Shown: one piece after another, positions 26,713 to 35,506 of the stretch | Position numbering within the stretch: the first letter of the stretch is position 1 | Layout: each line of letters opens with the position of its first letter | Assembly: GCF_049341065.1 (NCBI RefSeq) | Contig: NZ_JBMPIX010000003.1 | Coordinates: 310,001 to 374,000 of the forward strand | Origin: Pacificoceanicola sp049341065 | Lineage (GTDB): Bacteria > Pseudomonadota > Alphaproteobacteria > Rhodobacterales > Rhodobacteraceae | Direction of reading: 5' to 3' | DNA length: 64,000 bases | The notes under the pieces: generated by a model | Database searches by the model: none | What the model was told of the DNA's origin: nothing | Seen by the model: only the letters and a program-made list of their open reading frames with translations | Position numbers and translations under genes: made by a program

Positions 26713-26831
26713 CAGTCTGACAGGGAGGAAGTCTGCCCGGGATAGGAGAGGACATGTCATCCCGGACGAATACACTCTGGCATCAATTGGTTAAGGATGT
26801 ATGTTCGGTGCGGTCGAGTGGGAGTACAGTA

Positions 26832-28382
26832 ATGACGGACGGAATCTTTGTTGGCGGCGGCGGGCCAGACTACGGCGAAAAACAGTATTTGGCCTTGAAA
26901 TATGCCAACCGCCATGGGCTGATCGCGGGGGCGACAGGCACAGGCAAGACTGTCACGCTGCAAATTCTCGCGGAAGGGTTTTCGAATGCGGGCGTCCCGG
27001 TCTTCATGGCGGACGTCAAGGGCGACCTGTCCGGCCTTGCGGTGGCCGGCAGTGCAACTGGCAAGCTTCACGCGCCTTTCATGGAACGCAATGCCAAGAT
27101 CGGCTTTGACGATTTCGCCTACGGCGCTTTCCCGGTCACCTTTTGGGACTTGTTCGGCAAACAAGGCCATCCCGTCCGCACAACGGTGTCGGATATGGGG
27201 CCGCTGCTTTTGGCGCGGTTGCTGGAGCTGTCCGAAGCGCAAGAAGGTATCCTCAACATTGCCTTCCGACTTGCCGATGAACAAGGTCTGCCGCTGCTCG
27301 ATCTTGCGGACCTGCGGGCGCTGCTGGTTTGGGTCGGCGAAAACCGGGCCGATCTGTCGCTGCGCTATGGCAATATCTCGACGGCCTCGGTTGGCGCGAT
27401 TCAAAGGCGTCTCCTGATCCTTGAAAATCAGGGGGGCAATGAGCTTTTTGGCGAACCGGCCCTGGAACTCTCTGACCTGATGCACACTGATTCCGATGGG
27501 CGCGGACGGGTGAATATCCTGGCTTCGGACACGCTGATGCAATCGCCACGGCTTTACGCGACCTTCCTGCTTTGGCTGCTGTCCGAGCTGTTCGAAGATC
27601 TGCCCGAGGTGGGCGATCCGGACAAGCCAAAGCTGGTTTTCTTCTTCGACGAAGCGCACCTGCTGTTCGATGGCGCCCCCAAGGCTTTGGTCGACAAGGT
27701 CGAGCAGGTGGCGCGTTTGATTCGCTCGAAAGGGGTCGGGGTCTATTTCATCACGCAAAGCCCGGACGACATTCCCGAGGATATTCTCGGCCAGTTGGGC
27801 AACCGGGTCCAGCATGCGCTGCGCGCCTTCACCGCACGCGACCGCAAGGCGCTGCGTCTGGCGGCCGAAACCTACCGCGAGAACCCGCGCTTTGACATAG
27901 AAGAGGCGATCCGCGAAGTCGGCGTCGGCGAAGCGGTCACCTCGATGTTGCAGAAAAAGGGTGTGCCGGGGATTGCCGAGCGTACGCTTGTCCGCCCGCC
28001 ATCGTCGCAACTGGGGCCGATCACCCCGGCCGAGCGCGGCGGGATCATGGGCGCCTCGGCGTTGTCCGGAAAATATGACGAGCGTCTGGATCGAATCTCG
28101 GCATTTGAGATCCTGAAGAAACGCGCCGAGGATGCAGCGCATGCGGCGGAAGAGGCCGAAAAGCAGGAAGAGGAAATGGAGGCTGCGCAGCGCGACTATA
28201 ACGCCGGGCGACGGTATTCCGGCACAAGGGTAGGGCGCTCGACCTCGCGGACTGTGCGCAAAAGCAGCAAGGAAAAGAGCTTTGGCGAGGCCATGTCGGA
28301 CATGGTCGTCAAGGAGCTGACCGGCACCACGGGGCGCCGCATCGTGCGCGGCATTCTGGGCGGATTGTTCAAGGCCCGCTGA
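26832..28382 (+). CDS. HerA-like ATPase (DUF853/YjgR family)
   Basis: This 516-residue P-loop ATPase has Walker A GATGTGKT (33-40) and Walker B VFFFDEAHLLF (Asp273, Glu274). The C-terminal part is charged and helical (AAHAAEEAEKQEEEMEAAQR), and a hydrophobic GGLF ending follows. The family is related to the HerA/FtsK translocases, but its cellular role is not established. The start is the ATG at 26832 after GGGAG; an upstream in-frame ATG at 26754 would add 26 residues of doubtful sequence. Confidence 0.88.
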   Translation: MTDGIFVGGGGPDYGEKQYLALKYANRHGLIAGATGTGKTVTLQILAEGFSNAGVPVFMADVKGDLSGLAVAGSATGKLHAPFMERNAKIGFDDFAYGAFPVTFWDLFGKQGHPVRTTVSDMGPLLLARLLELSEAQEGILNIAFRLADEQGLPLLDLADLRALLVWVGENRADLSLRYGNISTASVGAIQRRLLILENQGGNELFGEPALELSDLMHTDSDGRGRVNILASDTLMQSPRLYATFLLWLLSELFEDLPEVGDPDKPKLVFFFDEAHLLFDGAPKALVDKVEQVARLIRSKGVGVYFITQSPDDIPEDILGQLGNRVQHALRAFTARDRKALRLAAETYRENPRFDIEEAIREVGVGEAVTSMLQKKGVPGIAERTLVRPPSSQLGPITPAERGGIMGASALSGKYDERLDRISAFEILKKRAEDAAHAAEEAEKQEEEMEAAQRDYNAGRRYSGTRVGRSTSRTVRKSSKEKSFGEAMSDMVVKELTGTTGRRIVRGILGGLFKAR

Positions 28383-28399
28383 GCGATCCAGTCGGGTTT

Positions 28400-28453
28400 G
28401 GGGCTCTGCCCCGCGCCTGCGGCGCCCCCCGGGATATTTTTTGACCAATGAAG
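28400..28453 (+). repeat. Intergenic repeat copy 3
   Basis: The element begins with GGGGCTCTGCCCC, continues with a GC-rich arm and ends with CCCGGGATATTTTTTGACC followed by AATGAAG. It lies just after the HerA-like gene in the same direction, where it could fold and act as a transcript end. Confidence 0.75.
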
Positions 28454-28623
28454 GGCGGTGCGGGTGAGGCCGTGATGCCGGTGTGCCGGACTGAACGAAA
28501 TTCCATATCGGATCTCAAGGCCCGCGCAAGATAAGCGACGGGGCTTTGAGAATTGTGCTATCCTGCGATGTCTTGGTGAAATCCGGCAGTGCGCCGGGGA
28601 CACCAGCGAAGGAGGTACGGAAG

Positions 28624-29052
28624 ATGACAAATACGAAAACGGGAACTTGTTTTTGCGGCGCGGTCGAAGTTGAAGTGACAGGTGAGCCCGAGGCAATGGG
28701 CTATTGTCATTGTCAGTCCTGCAGGTCTTGGTCTGCCGGTCCGGTAAATGCATTTACATTGTTTAAGAATGAGAACGTGCGGGTGACGCGCGGAGAGGAT
28801 CATATCGGTCATTTCAAAAAGACCGAGCGTAGCGATCGGCAGTTCTGCACCGCATGCGGCGGGCATCTGATGACCTATCATCCGCATTGGGATTTGATGG
28901 ATGTCTATGCGGCAACCCTTCCTGAGCAGACATTCGTGCCGGCGGTTCACGTCAACTATGCCGAAACCGTTCTGCCAATGGTCGATGGCCTGCCCAAGAT
29001 GAAGGATTTCCCCGCCGAGATGGGCGGCAGCGGCGAAACCGTGCCAGAATAG
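28624..29052 (+). CDS. GFA family (glutathione-dependent formaldehyde-activating-like) zinc protein
   Basis: This 142-residue protein starts after a perfect AGGAGGT. It has the zinc-binding cysteines of the GFA/CENP-V fold: CFCGAV (Cys9, Cys11), CHCQSC (Cys28, Cys30, Cys33) and CTACGG (Cys75, Cys78). Only a few members are known to spontaneously join glutathione and formaldehyde, so the substrate here is open. Its neighbour ChaC degrades glutathione, which makes a link to thiol metabolism plausible. Confidence 0.88.
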   Translation: MTNTKTGTCFCGAVEVEVTGEPEAMGYCHCQSCRSWSAGPVNAFTLFKNENVRVTRGEDHIGHFKKTERSDRQFCTACGGHLMTYHPHWDLMDVYAATLPEQTFVPAVHVNYAETVLPMVDGLPKMKDFPAEMGGSGETVPE

Positions 29053-29096
29053 CCCCGGTTACCGGGCGCAAACCGTAATTGAAAAAGGGGATTTGA

Positions 29097-29792
29097 ATGG
29101 GCCATGGGCCAAGAACGTTGTCGCTGACGCCAGAGCATGTGGCGCGCGTTCATCGAGAGATTGAGGACAGGGGGCAGCCGCCGGGATTGCATCCGCAGAC
29201 GGATGAGGATTACGCCGAATGGGTGGATCGCATTCTGGCCTCGCATCCGGCGCCGGACAGGCCGACGCAATTGTTCGCCTATGGCTCGCTGATCTGGAAG
29301 CCCGAGATCGAACATCTTGGGGAACGCGGTGCGGTTCTGTCGGGATGGCGGCGCTCGTTCTGCCTGCGGCAATGGCGGTTTCGCGGCTCACCGGAGTATC
29401 CGGGGCTGATGATGTCGCTTGATCAGGGGGGCGAGTGTCAGGGAGTCCTGTTCGAATTGCCCGATACCGACCTGAAAACCCGCTTCAACAAGCTGTTCAG
29501 GCGGGAATTCACCGTCAAACCGATCACCAATATCCCAACTTGGCTAACGGTTCAGACCGAGGACGGGCCAGTCGAAGCGCTGGTCATTGTGATGAACCGC
29601 GAGTCGCCGCAATACGCCGGGGATCTGACGCCGGAAGATGTGGCGGATGTGCTGGCGCAAAGCTGCGGTCATTTGGGAACCGGGGCCGACTATCTGTTGA
29701 ATACCGTCACGCAGCTTGAAAGGCGCGACATGCATGATCCGGGGCTTTGGCTTTTGCAGGAGCTGGTGGCGCAGCGGATTGGCCTCGACTGA
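29097..29792 (+). CDS. Glutathione-specific gamma-glutamylcyclotransferase (ChaC family)
   Basis: This 231-residue protein has the substrate-loop motif YGSLIWKPE (62-70) and the probable catalytic acid Glu100 in RGSPEYPG. ChaC enzymes cleave glutathione to 5-oxoproline and Cys-Gly in the cytosol. It follows the GFA gene by 44 bases on the same strand and ends at a strong bidirectional terminator. Confidence 0.9.
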   Translation: MGHGPRTLSLTPEHVARVHREIEDRGQPPGLHPQTDEDYAEWVDRILASHPAPDRPTQLFAYGSLIWKPEIEHLGERGAVLSGWRRSFCLRQWRFRGSPEYPGLMMSLDQGGECQGVLFELPDTDLKTRFNKLFRREFTVKPITNIPTWLTVQTEDGPVEALVIVMNRESPQYAGDLTPEDVADVLAQSCGHLGTGADYLLNTVTQLERRDMHDPGLWLLQELVAQRIGLD

Positions 29793-29821
29793 CCGGAATG
29801 CGACTTGCGGCGGCACAACGC

Positions 29822-29852
29822 AAAACGCCCGGGCACTTGGCCCGGGCGTTTC
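29822..29852. terminator. Bidirectional terminator between chaC and the PQQ dehydrogenase
   Basis: A perfect 12-bp stem AAACGCCCGGGC/GCCCGGGCGTTT with a five-base loop and A/T flanks on both sides ends both convergent genes. Confidence 0.85.
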
Positions 29853-29871
29853 GGTTTCACAACGCCTTGTC

Positions 29872-31638
29872 TTAGTTGGCCGAGGCCAGCTCTTTCGGCA
29901 GGCGGAAGGTCCAGACTGTGCCGCCCTGGTTCAGGTAGCTGACCTTCTTGGCCACTTCGCCGCCCCAGAGCGGAACCGCGCCGCCCCAGCCAGACACGAT
30001 CGAGACATACTGCTCGCCGTCCTGTTCCCAGGTGACAGGCTGGCCAACGATGCCCGAGCCGGTCTGGAAGGACCAAAGCACTTCGCCGGTTTCGTCATTC
30101 AGCGCCTTGAACTCACCTTCGGGGGTGCCAAAGAACACCAGACCGCCAGCGGTGGTCATCACGCCGCCCCAAAGCGGTGCGTCGTTCATGTACTCCCACT
30201 TGGTTTCCAGCGTGTCGGGGTCGATCGCCTTGAGGCTGCCGATGTGGTCTTCGTAGTTCGGCTTGATGGTAAAGCCGGACCCCAGATAGGCGGCGCCCTT
30301 CTTGTAGGAAACAGGCTCGTTCCAGATGTCCATGCCCCATTCGTTGGAGGGCACGTAGAAGTTGCCGGTGCGCTGCGAGAAGGCCATCGGCATCCAGTTC
30401 TTGCCACCAAGGAAGCCGGGCGAGGAGAAGACGACTTCGCCCTTCTTGCCATCAGCCGCATCGGCGGGATTACCGGGGCGATTGTCTTCGTTGTAGATCG
30501 GACGACCGTTTTCGTCGATGCCCGAAGCCCAGGTGATGTCCTTGACAAAGGGCGTGGCCCCGACAAATCCACCATCCTCGGCGTTCAGCACATAGAAGAA
30601 GCCGTTACGGTCGGCAGTGGCGAGGCGCATGTTGCCCTCGCGGTCGTCATAGGCAACCACTTCGTTGACGCCGTCATAGTCCCAGCCTTCGCGTGGCGTG
30701 GTCTGGAAGTGCCATTTGATCTCGCCGGTGGCGGGGTCGATGCCGATGCGGCTGGCGGCATAAAGGTTGTCGCCCATGCCATCGTCCGAGGGCGTGCCCG
30801 CACCGCGCAGGTGGCTGTTCCAGGGAGCCGGGTTGCCAGCGCCCATGATGATGGTGTCGGTCCGCGCATCATACGAGCCGCCAAGCCAGGTGGCGCCGCC
30901 ACCGGTTTTCCACATATCGCCCGGCCAGGTCGCGTTCAGAGTGCCGGTCATGGTGCTTTCTTCGCCGTTCAGCATGCCCATGTGGCCTTCGATCACGGGA
31001 CGGGTCCAGACCAGATCGCCGGTGTCGGCGTTGCGTGCCTGGACTTCGCCAACGATACCGAATTCACCGCCCGAGTTGCCGGTGATCACCAGACCGTTCA
31101 CGATCAGCGGCGCGGCAGTGTAGGAGTAGCCAGCCTTGTAGTCGGCGATCTTGTCGCGCCACACCACATCGCCGGTCTTGGCATTCAGCGCCACGATACG
31201 CGCGTCGAGCGTGCCAAAGATCACCTTGTCGCCGTACAGTGCGGCGCCGCGGTTGATCACGTCACAGCAGGGCAGGATGCCTTCGGGCAGACGGGCATCG
31301 TACTGCCATAGTTCCTTGCCGGTCTTCACGTCGATCGCATAGATACGCGAATACGACCCGGTGATATACATGACCCCATCGTAAACCAGCGGCTGGGTTT
31401 CCTGCCCGCGCTGCTTTTCTCCGCCAAGGCTGAAGGCCCATGCCGGGACGAGGTTCTTGACGTTGTCCTTGTTGAGGGTTTCCAGCGGCGAATAGCGCTG
31501 AAGGTGGCGGCCCATACCATTCGTGACGACCTGATCGGTTATCGTGGCGTCATTGGCCAGCATTTCTTCTGTGACCTGAGCCTGTGCGCCAGTGGCGGCA
31601 ATCAGACTGAGGGCAACAGCGGCGACGAATTTGTTCAT
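29872..31638 (-). CDS. PQQ-dependent methanol/ethanol-type alcohol dehydrogenase
   Basis: This 588-residue periplasmic quinoprotein has a signal peptide (AAVALSLIAATGAQAQ), an eight-bladed propeller with WxxD/TG blade motifs, and the vicinal cysteine pair Cys124-Cys125 (PCCDVINRG) that forms the disulfide ring over PQQ. The catalytic aspartate is Asp301 in GDNLYAASRIGIDPATG. The residue two places later is Ala303, whereas lanthanide enzymes carry Asp there, so a calcium-type ExaA/QedH-like enzyme is expected. Electrons should pass to the cytochromes c encoded nearby. It has its own promoter region with a palindrome. Confidence 0.93.
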   Translation of the reverse strand: MNKFVAAVALSLIAATGAQAQVTEEMLANDATITDQVVTNGMGRHLQRYSPLETLNKDNVKNLVPAWAFSLGGEKQRGQETQPLVYDGVMYITGSYSRIYAIDVKTGKELWQYDARLPEGILPCCDVINRGAALYGDKVIFGTLDARIVALNAKTGDVVWRDKIADYKAGYSYTAAPLIVNGLVITGNSGGEFGIVGEVQARNADTGDLVWTRPVIEGHMGMLNGEESTMTGTLNATWPGDMWKTGGGATWLGGSYDARTDTIIMGAGNPAPWNSHLRGAGTPSDDGMGDNLYAASRIGIDPATGEIKWHFQTTPREGWDYDGVNEVVAYDDREGNMRLATADRNGFFYVLNAEDGGFVGATPFVKDITWASGIDENGRPIYNEDNRPGNPADAADGKKGEVVFSSPGFLGGKNWMPMAFSQRTGNFYVPSNEWGMDIWNEPVSYKKGAAYLGSGFTIKPNYEDHIGSLKAIDPDTLETKWEYMNDAPLWGGVMTTAGGLVFFGTPEGEFKALNDETGEVLWSFQTGSGIVGQPVTWEQDGEQYVSIVSGWGGAVPLWGGEVAKKVSYLNQGGTVWTFRLPKELASAN

Positions 31639-31748
31639 TGTGTCTCCTCCCGTGAACCAGCATCTTAGTGATCCCGTGAAGCAAACTCATCAGGATCGGT
31701 GCTGGAATAAATCTACAGGGAGAACCGTGTTGTCTGGTACGGGCCATA

Positions 31749-31760
31749 GGTCGTACGACC
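31749..31760. promoter_or_regulatory. Palindrome GGTCGTACGACC upstream of the PQQ dehydrogenase
   Basis: This perfect 12-base palindrome lies about 110 bases before the dehydrogenase start codon. A related half-site, CGTACCACC, is at 31790-31798. The half GGTCGTA also occurs in two other promoter regions of this island, so it is a candidate binding site for the regulator of alcohol oxidation. Confidence 0.5.
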
Positions 31761-31904
31761 CTTGCAGTCTTGACAGCAGGTGATCGATTCGTACCACCTT
31801 TGGAATCAGCGACTCTGTACAGGCATCACCTGACCCACATGGGCCATAACCCCACGCCAGCCATTGGCCCGCGCGGGGGAGGAAGATTCATTTGACGCAG
31901 CGAC

Positions 31905-32309
31905 TTACTTGGATATCGCCTTGTTATCCTGCGGGCTTATCGATGCCAGATAGGCAAGGATAAAGTCCTGAACGGTGCGGTCCTCGATCCCGACATGGCG
32001 CATCTTGGTGCCGGGCATGAAGCCGTCGTTATCTTCCATCCACGCACGCAGGGCTGCCGGCGTCCAGACAATCCCCGAAGCCTCAAGAGCGATCGAATAG
32101 TCGTAGCCCTCGTAACTGCCGGCAGCGCGGTACAGAACGTTCTCCAGTGGCGGGCCGTAAGACGGGTCATTGGCGTCCACTGCGTGGCAGCGGCGACATT
32201 CGCCATCGAACAAGGTTTTGCCAGCAGTCACTTTCACCTCTTCAAAGGTGTCGGCCAACACCGGCGCGGCGACAAGGCAGGCGGCAAAAATCATCGGGAT
32301 TGAGCGCAT
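31905..32309 (-). CDS. Class I cytochrome c, exported
   Basis: This 134-residue protein starts at the ATG after AAAGGA; upstream in-frame codons precede the signal peptide (MRSIPMIFAACLVAAPVLA) and are unlikely to be used. The haem motif CRRCH is at 38-42, and the sixth ligand is probably Met98 or Met103 in GFMPGTKM. It lies upstream of the PQQ dehydrogenase gene on the same strand with a 266-base gap. It is the likely electron acceptor of that enzyme, like cytochrome c-550/c-551i in other quinoprotein systems. Confidence 0.88.
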   Translation of the reverse strand: MRSIPMIFAACLVAAPVLADTFEEVKVTAGKTLFDGECRRCHAVDANDPSYGPPLENVLYRAAGSYEGYDYSIALEASGIVWTPAALRAWMEDNDGFMPGTKMRHVGIEDRTVQDFILAYLASISPQDNKAISK

Positions 32310-32400
32310 CGTTTTAGTCCTTTCATGGTCTGCGCCCAAGATAGGCCCGGCGGGTTTCATTATGTTGATCCATGTCAACGGATCGGCCGTCACGCCCTGT

Positions 32401-32415
32401 CCATTGGTCGTATAT
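32401..32415. promoter_or_regulatory. GGTCGTA site between the cytochrome c and binding-protein genes
   Basis: CCATTGGTCGTATAT lies in the divergent spacer between the cytochrome c gene and the plus-strand binding-protein gene. Its ten bases TTGGTCGTAT recur exactly, inverted, at 38547-38556. Confidence 0.45.
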
Positions 32416-32469
32416 CTGGCGCTTTCCGGGCTGATACTCTAGCGTCAAGACATCTCTGGGAGGAGAAAC

Positions 32470-33444
32470 ATGAGCATTATGAGATTCCTGACCGGGACCG
32501 CCGCCGCGTTGGTAATGACCGCGGGCGCAGCCCTTGCCGAAACGCCGGTTCTGCGCGCCGCCGTGCTGGAATACGGCACCGTCAACTGGGAACTGGACGT
32601 CATCAAAAGCAACGAATTCGACGCCGCCCACGGGTTTGATCTGCAGGTTCAAGGCGTGGCGGGCAGCTCGGCGGCGCAGGTGGCCTTTCAGGGCGGCGCC
32701 GCGGATGTGATCGTCTCGGACTGGCTGTGGGTGGCACGCCAGCGCGCGGCAGGGCATGACTTTGTCTTTGTGCCCTATAGTCGCGCTGTTGGTGCCGTCA
32801 TGGTGGCCGGAGATTCGACAGCCACAAGCCTTGCGGACCTGAAAGGTCAGAAGATCGGCATCGCGGGCGGGCCCTTGGACAAAAGTTGGTTGATCCTGCG
32901 CGCCTTTGCCGAACAGGAATACGGTATGGATCTGGCCGCCGAGACCGAGCAGGTCTTTGGCGCGCCGCCGCTGATCTTCAAAACCGCGCTTCAGGGGGAA
33001 TTGGCTGGCGCCATCAACTTTTGGCACTTTCTGGCCAAGATGGAAGCGGCTGGAATGAGGCCGCTGGTGACGGTCGATGAGGCTGCCACGGCGCTGGGAC
33101 TGGATCCGCAAACACCGCTGTTGGGCTATGTCCTGAAGGGCGAATTGCTGCGCGAGAACCCCGAACTTGTGAAGGCGCTGGCTGATGCCTCCCGCGATGC
33201 CAAGGATCTGCTGTCCACTTCTGATGCCGAATGGGACCGCCTGCGCCCACGCATGAACGCCGCGACCGACGCGCAGTTCACAGCGCTGAAAGCGGGCTAT
33301 GTCGCCGGGATTCCAAAGCCCGGTCCCGTCGACGAAGTGGCCGCCGGCAAGATGTTGAAACTTATGGCGGACTTGGGCGGATCTGATCTGGTCGGGACAG
33401 CAACCGAGCTTCCCGAGGGGCTATTTGTTCAGCCCGGATCGTAA
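32470..33444 (+). CDS. ABC transporter substrate-binding protein (nitrate/sulfonate/taurine-like fold)
   Basis: This 324-residue periplasmic protein has a signal peptide (LTGTAAALVMTAGAALA) and a solute-binding fold of the SsuA/TauA type, with the hinge segment SLADLKGQKIGIAGGPLDKSW. It starts seven bases after GGGAGGAG. The gene for an importer ATPase follows two bases later, yet no permease gene is present. Location in the quinoprotein island suggests it binds a substrate or cofactor-related compound of alcohol oxidation. Confidence 0.85.
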   Translation: MSIMRFLTGTAAALVMTAGAALAETPVLRAAVLEYGTVNWELDVIKSNEFDAAHGFDLQVQGVAGSSAAQVAFQGGAADVIVSDWLWVARQRAAGHDFVFVPYSRAVGAVMVAGDSTATSLADLKGQKIGIAGGPLDKSWLILRAFAEQEYGMDLAAETEQVFGAPPLIFKTALQGELAGAINFWHFLAKMEAAGMRPLVTVDEAATALGLDPQTPLLGYVLKGELLRENPELVKALADASRDAKDLLSTSDAEWDRLRPRMNAATDAQFTALKAGYVAGIPKPGPVDEVAAGKMLKLMADLGGSDLVGTATELPEGLFVQPGS

Positions 33445-33446
33445 AG

Positions 33447-34091
33447 ATGGCCGGGCTGCGCCTCGTGCATGATGCTTCAAATCAGGCGGGCACCCTTGTG
33501 GCCCGCCTGTCTTTGCCGGGTCTCAGCCTTGGCGGACGGGCTGTGTTGGGCGCTGTCGCTTTCGATCTTCACCGCGGCGAAACCGTTGCGCTGACCGGGC
33601 CTTCGGGCGTTGGGAAAACCACCCTGATGCGGGTTCTGGCGGGGATCGAAACCCGCCATCGCGGCTGTGTCGAGACGCCGAAGCGCCTGGCCATGGTCTT
33701 TCAAGAACCGACCTTGCTGCCCTGGCGCAATCTGCGGGACAACATCTGCCTGACCGTTGGCGCCACCAAGGAAAAGGCTGAATCCGTGCTCGACGAAGTT
33801 GGGCTTGGTGGGCGCGGCGACGATTTCCCTCGCTTGCTCAGCCTTGGACAGCAACGCCGCATGGCCCTGGCCCGCGCCTTTGCGGCTGACCCCGAACTGC
33901 TGTTGATGGACGAACCCTTTGTTTCGCTCGACGAGGCATTGGCCGATGACATGATGACCCTGTTCGAAAACCTCAGGGCCAGGCGGGACGTCACGACACT
34001 GCTTGTGACGCATTCAGAAGCCGAAGCGCGCAGGCTGGCAGATCGCGTCCTGCGGTTATCGGGCAGCCCGGCAGTGTTAACGGACAGATAA
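33447..34091 (+). CDS. ABC transporter ATP-binding protein (importer type)
   Basis: This 214-residue ATPase has Walker A GPSGVGKTT (51-59), the Q-loop VFQEPTLLPWRN typical of nitrate/taurine importers, a signature reading LSLGQ (131-135) instead of LSGGQ, and Walker B LLLMDEPFVSLDEA. It is coupled to the binding-protein gene by a two-base gap. The permease expected between or after them is missing, as the next gene is on the other strand. Confidence 0.88.
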   Translation: MAGLRLVHDASNQAGTLVARLSLPGLSLGGRAVLGAVAFDLHRGETVALTGPSGVGKTTLMRVLAGIETRHRGCVETPKRLAMVFQEPTLLPWRNLRDNICLTVGATKEKAESVLDEVGLGGRGDDFPRLLSLGQQRRMALARAFAADPELLLMDEPFVSLDEALADDMMTLFENLRARRDVTTLLVTHSEAEARRLADRVLRLSGSPAVLTDR

Positions 34092-34145
34092 GGTTGGTTA
34101 ATCTTCGCGTCTTGTCTAAGGGGATGGCCCTAAGATCCTGAAACC

Positions 34146-34682
34146 TCAGAACGATTTGGCGTACCGCCAGTTGTCGGCATCTGGTGTCACCTCGTCCGGA
34201 TCATAATCGGCCGCTTGCATTCGCTTGGCGATAGGCAGACCGTCTTTGGCGGCTTCGTCGATATATTGACGGCCCAATGCTTCGTCGCGCGCGATACCAT
34301 GTCCCCGGATCAAGTTCAGTCCGTGATTGAATTTGCCCACCGGATCGCCCAATTCGGCGGCGCGGCGGTCCCATTCCGCTGACGCGTCCGGATTATACTC
34401 ACCGCCGAAGCCATTGTTTTCCATATAGGACATCCAGGTCATCGTCCCGGTATACCCGGCTTTGGCGCAGGCCTCGAAAATCCGACGTGCGCTTTCGTGA
34501 TCGCCAGACTTGGTCATCATGTAACCGCTGGAGCAAAGTGCCATCCCGGTCTCACCACGATCCGCGCGGTCCAGCATGTGTTTCCATGTCATTTCATCCG
34601 GATTCAAAGTGCCGAAATCATCCGCGAACACCGGCGCGGCGCCGGTCACCAAAATCAGGAACATCGCGGATCGTGTGAACAT
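34146..34682 (-). CDS. Sel1-repeat protein, exported
   Basis: This 178-residue protein starts at the ATG after AAGGAGAA. It has a signal peptide (SAMFLILVTGAAPVFAD) and one or two Sel1-like repeats (AAELGDPVGKFNHGLNLIRG and EALGRQYIDEAAKDGLPIAK). Such repeats mediate protein contacts, and a chaperone-like periplasmic role in the alcohol-oxidation island is plausible but unproven. It is the last gene of the minus-strand group that includes the ABC-2 exporter. Confidence 0.78.
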   Translation of the reverse strand: MFTRSAMFLILVTGAAPVFADDFGTLNPDEMTWKHMLDRADRGETGMALCSSGYMMTKSGDHESARRIFEACAKAGYTGTMTWMSYMENNGFGGEYNPDASAEWDRRAAELGDPVGKFNHGLNLIRGHGIARDEALGRQYIDEAAKDGLPIAKRMQAADYDPDEVTPDADNWRYAKSF

Positions 34683-34714
34683 GGTCGTTCTCCTTAGACA
34701 GGGGACAAAATGGC

Positions 34715-35506
34715 TCATTTCTTGCGCCTGACAAGGCCGCGCGCAGGATCGTAGCCCCACAGCGCCAATAGCATGAAACAGGTGGCGGCCAAAATTGTCC
34801 AAAGCAGCGCCCAGCCGTTGAATTGCTGATATAGCGCAAAACGGATCAGCTCGACCGCGTGGGTGAATGGGTTTGCCTGGCAGATGTCATGTAAGAGCTT
34901 CGAAGATTCCGCCATCTTCCAAAGAGGATAGAGGGCAGAGCTGAGAAAGAACATCGGGAAGATGACGAAGTTCATGACCCCGGCGAAATTCTCGAGCTGT
35001 TTGATAAAGCTGGAAAGTGCCAGTCCCAAAGCGCCAAGCATCAGGCCCGAAAGCACCAGCGCGGGAAGAACCGCGAGATAGCCCCAAAGCGGCGCGGTGA
35101 TGCCGAACAGGCTGGCGACCGCCAGGAAGGCATAGCATTGAAGAATTCCGATGAATGTTGCCCCGCAAAGCTTTGAAAACAATAGAAACCAACGCGGAAG
35201 CGGCGCCGTGAGAAGCAATCGCATCGATCCCATTTCACGATCATACACAAGACTAAGAGAGCTTTGCATCCCATTGAAAAGCAATATCATTCCACAAAGC
35301 CCCGGGACGATGTAGGTCTCGTAGGTGATATAGGTTTGGTAGGGCGCCGTGATTGACAGCCCAAGCGCGGCGCGAAAGCCCGCGGCAAAAACCAATAGCC
35401 AGACCAAGGGGCGGACAAGCGCCGCCAGAAATCGTTCGCGCTGGTGAATGAAGCGAAGCGCCTCGCGGGTGGTGATGGCGCCAAAGGCTGTGGCGTAGGG
35501 GGTCAT
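34715..35506 (-). CDS. ABC-2 type permease of the quinoprotein-associated exporter
   Basis: This 263-residue integral membrane protein has about six hydrophobic segments and the ABC-2 signature near FPMFFLSSALYPLWKM. It resembles the PedC-type permeases that accompany PQQ alcohol dehydrogenases. The start overlaps the ATPase stop by four bases (ATGA), so the two form one unit. The exported substrate is unknown. Confidence 0.88.
   Translation of the reverse strand: MTPYATAFGAITTREALRFIHQRERFLAALVRPLVWLLVFAAGFRAALGLSITAPYQTYITYETYIVPGLCGMILLFNGMQSSLSLVYDREMGSMRLLLTAPLPRWFLLFSKLCGATFIGILQCYAFLAVASLFGITAPLWGYLAVLPALVLSGLMLGALGLALSSFIKQLENFAGVMNFVIFPMFFLSSALYPLWKMAESSKLLHDICQANPFTHAVELIRFALYQQFNGWALLWTILAATCFMLLALWGYDPARGLVRRKK

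Larger units (their letters stand above)
26398..26831. other. Gene-free stretch with two minus-strand terminators
   Basis: This 434-base stretch contains no gene I can support. It carries two strong terminator hairpins facing the minus strand (26541-26573 and 26685-26712), each of which could end a small RNA. It also contains the leader of the HerA-like gene. Confidence 0.5.

Noticed and set aside
26530..26775. An 81-codon minus-strand open frame over the two terminators
   Set aside because: It reads straight through both terminator hairpins, which is not compatible with a gene, and its residues look like translated non-coding DNA.
26757..28448. A 563-codon minus-strand open frame opposite the HerA-like gene
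   Set aside because: It is a shadow frame; the plus-strand product has complete Walker A and B motifs.
29716..31311. A 531-codon plus-strand open frame opposite the PQQ dehydrogenase
   Set aside because: It overlaps chaC and the terminator and is antisense to a clear quinoprotein. The translation has no known features.
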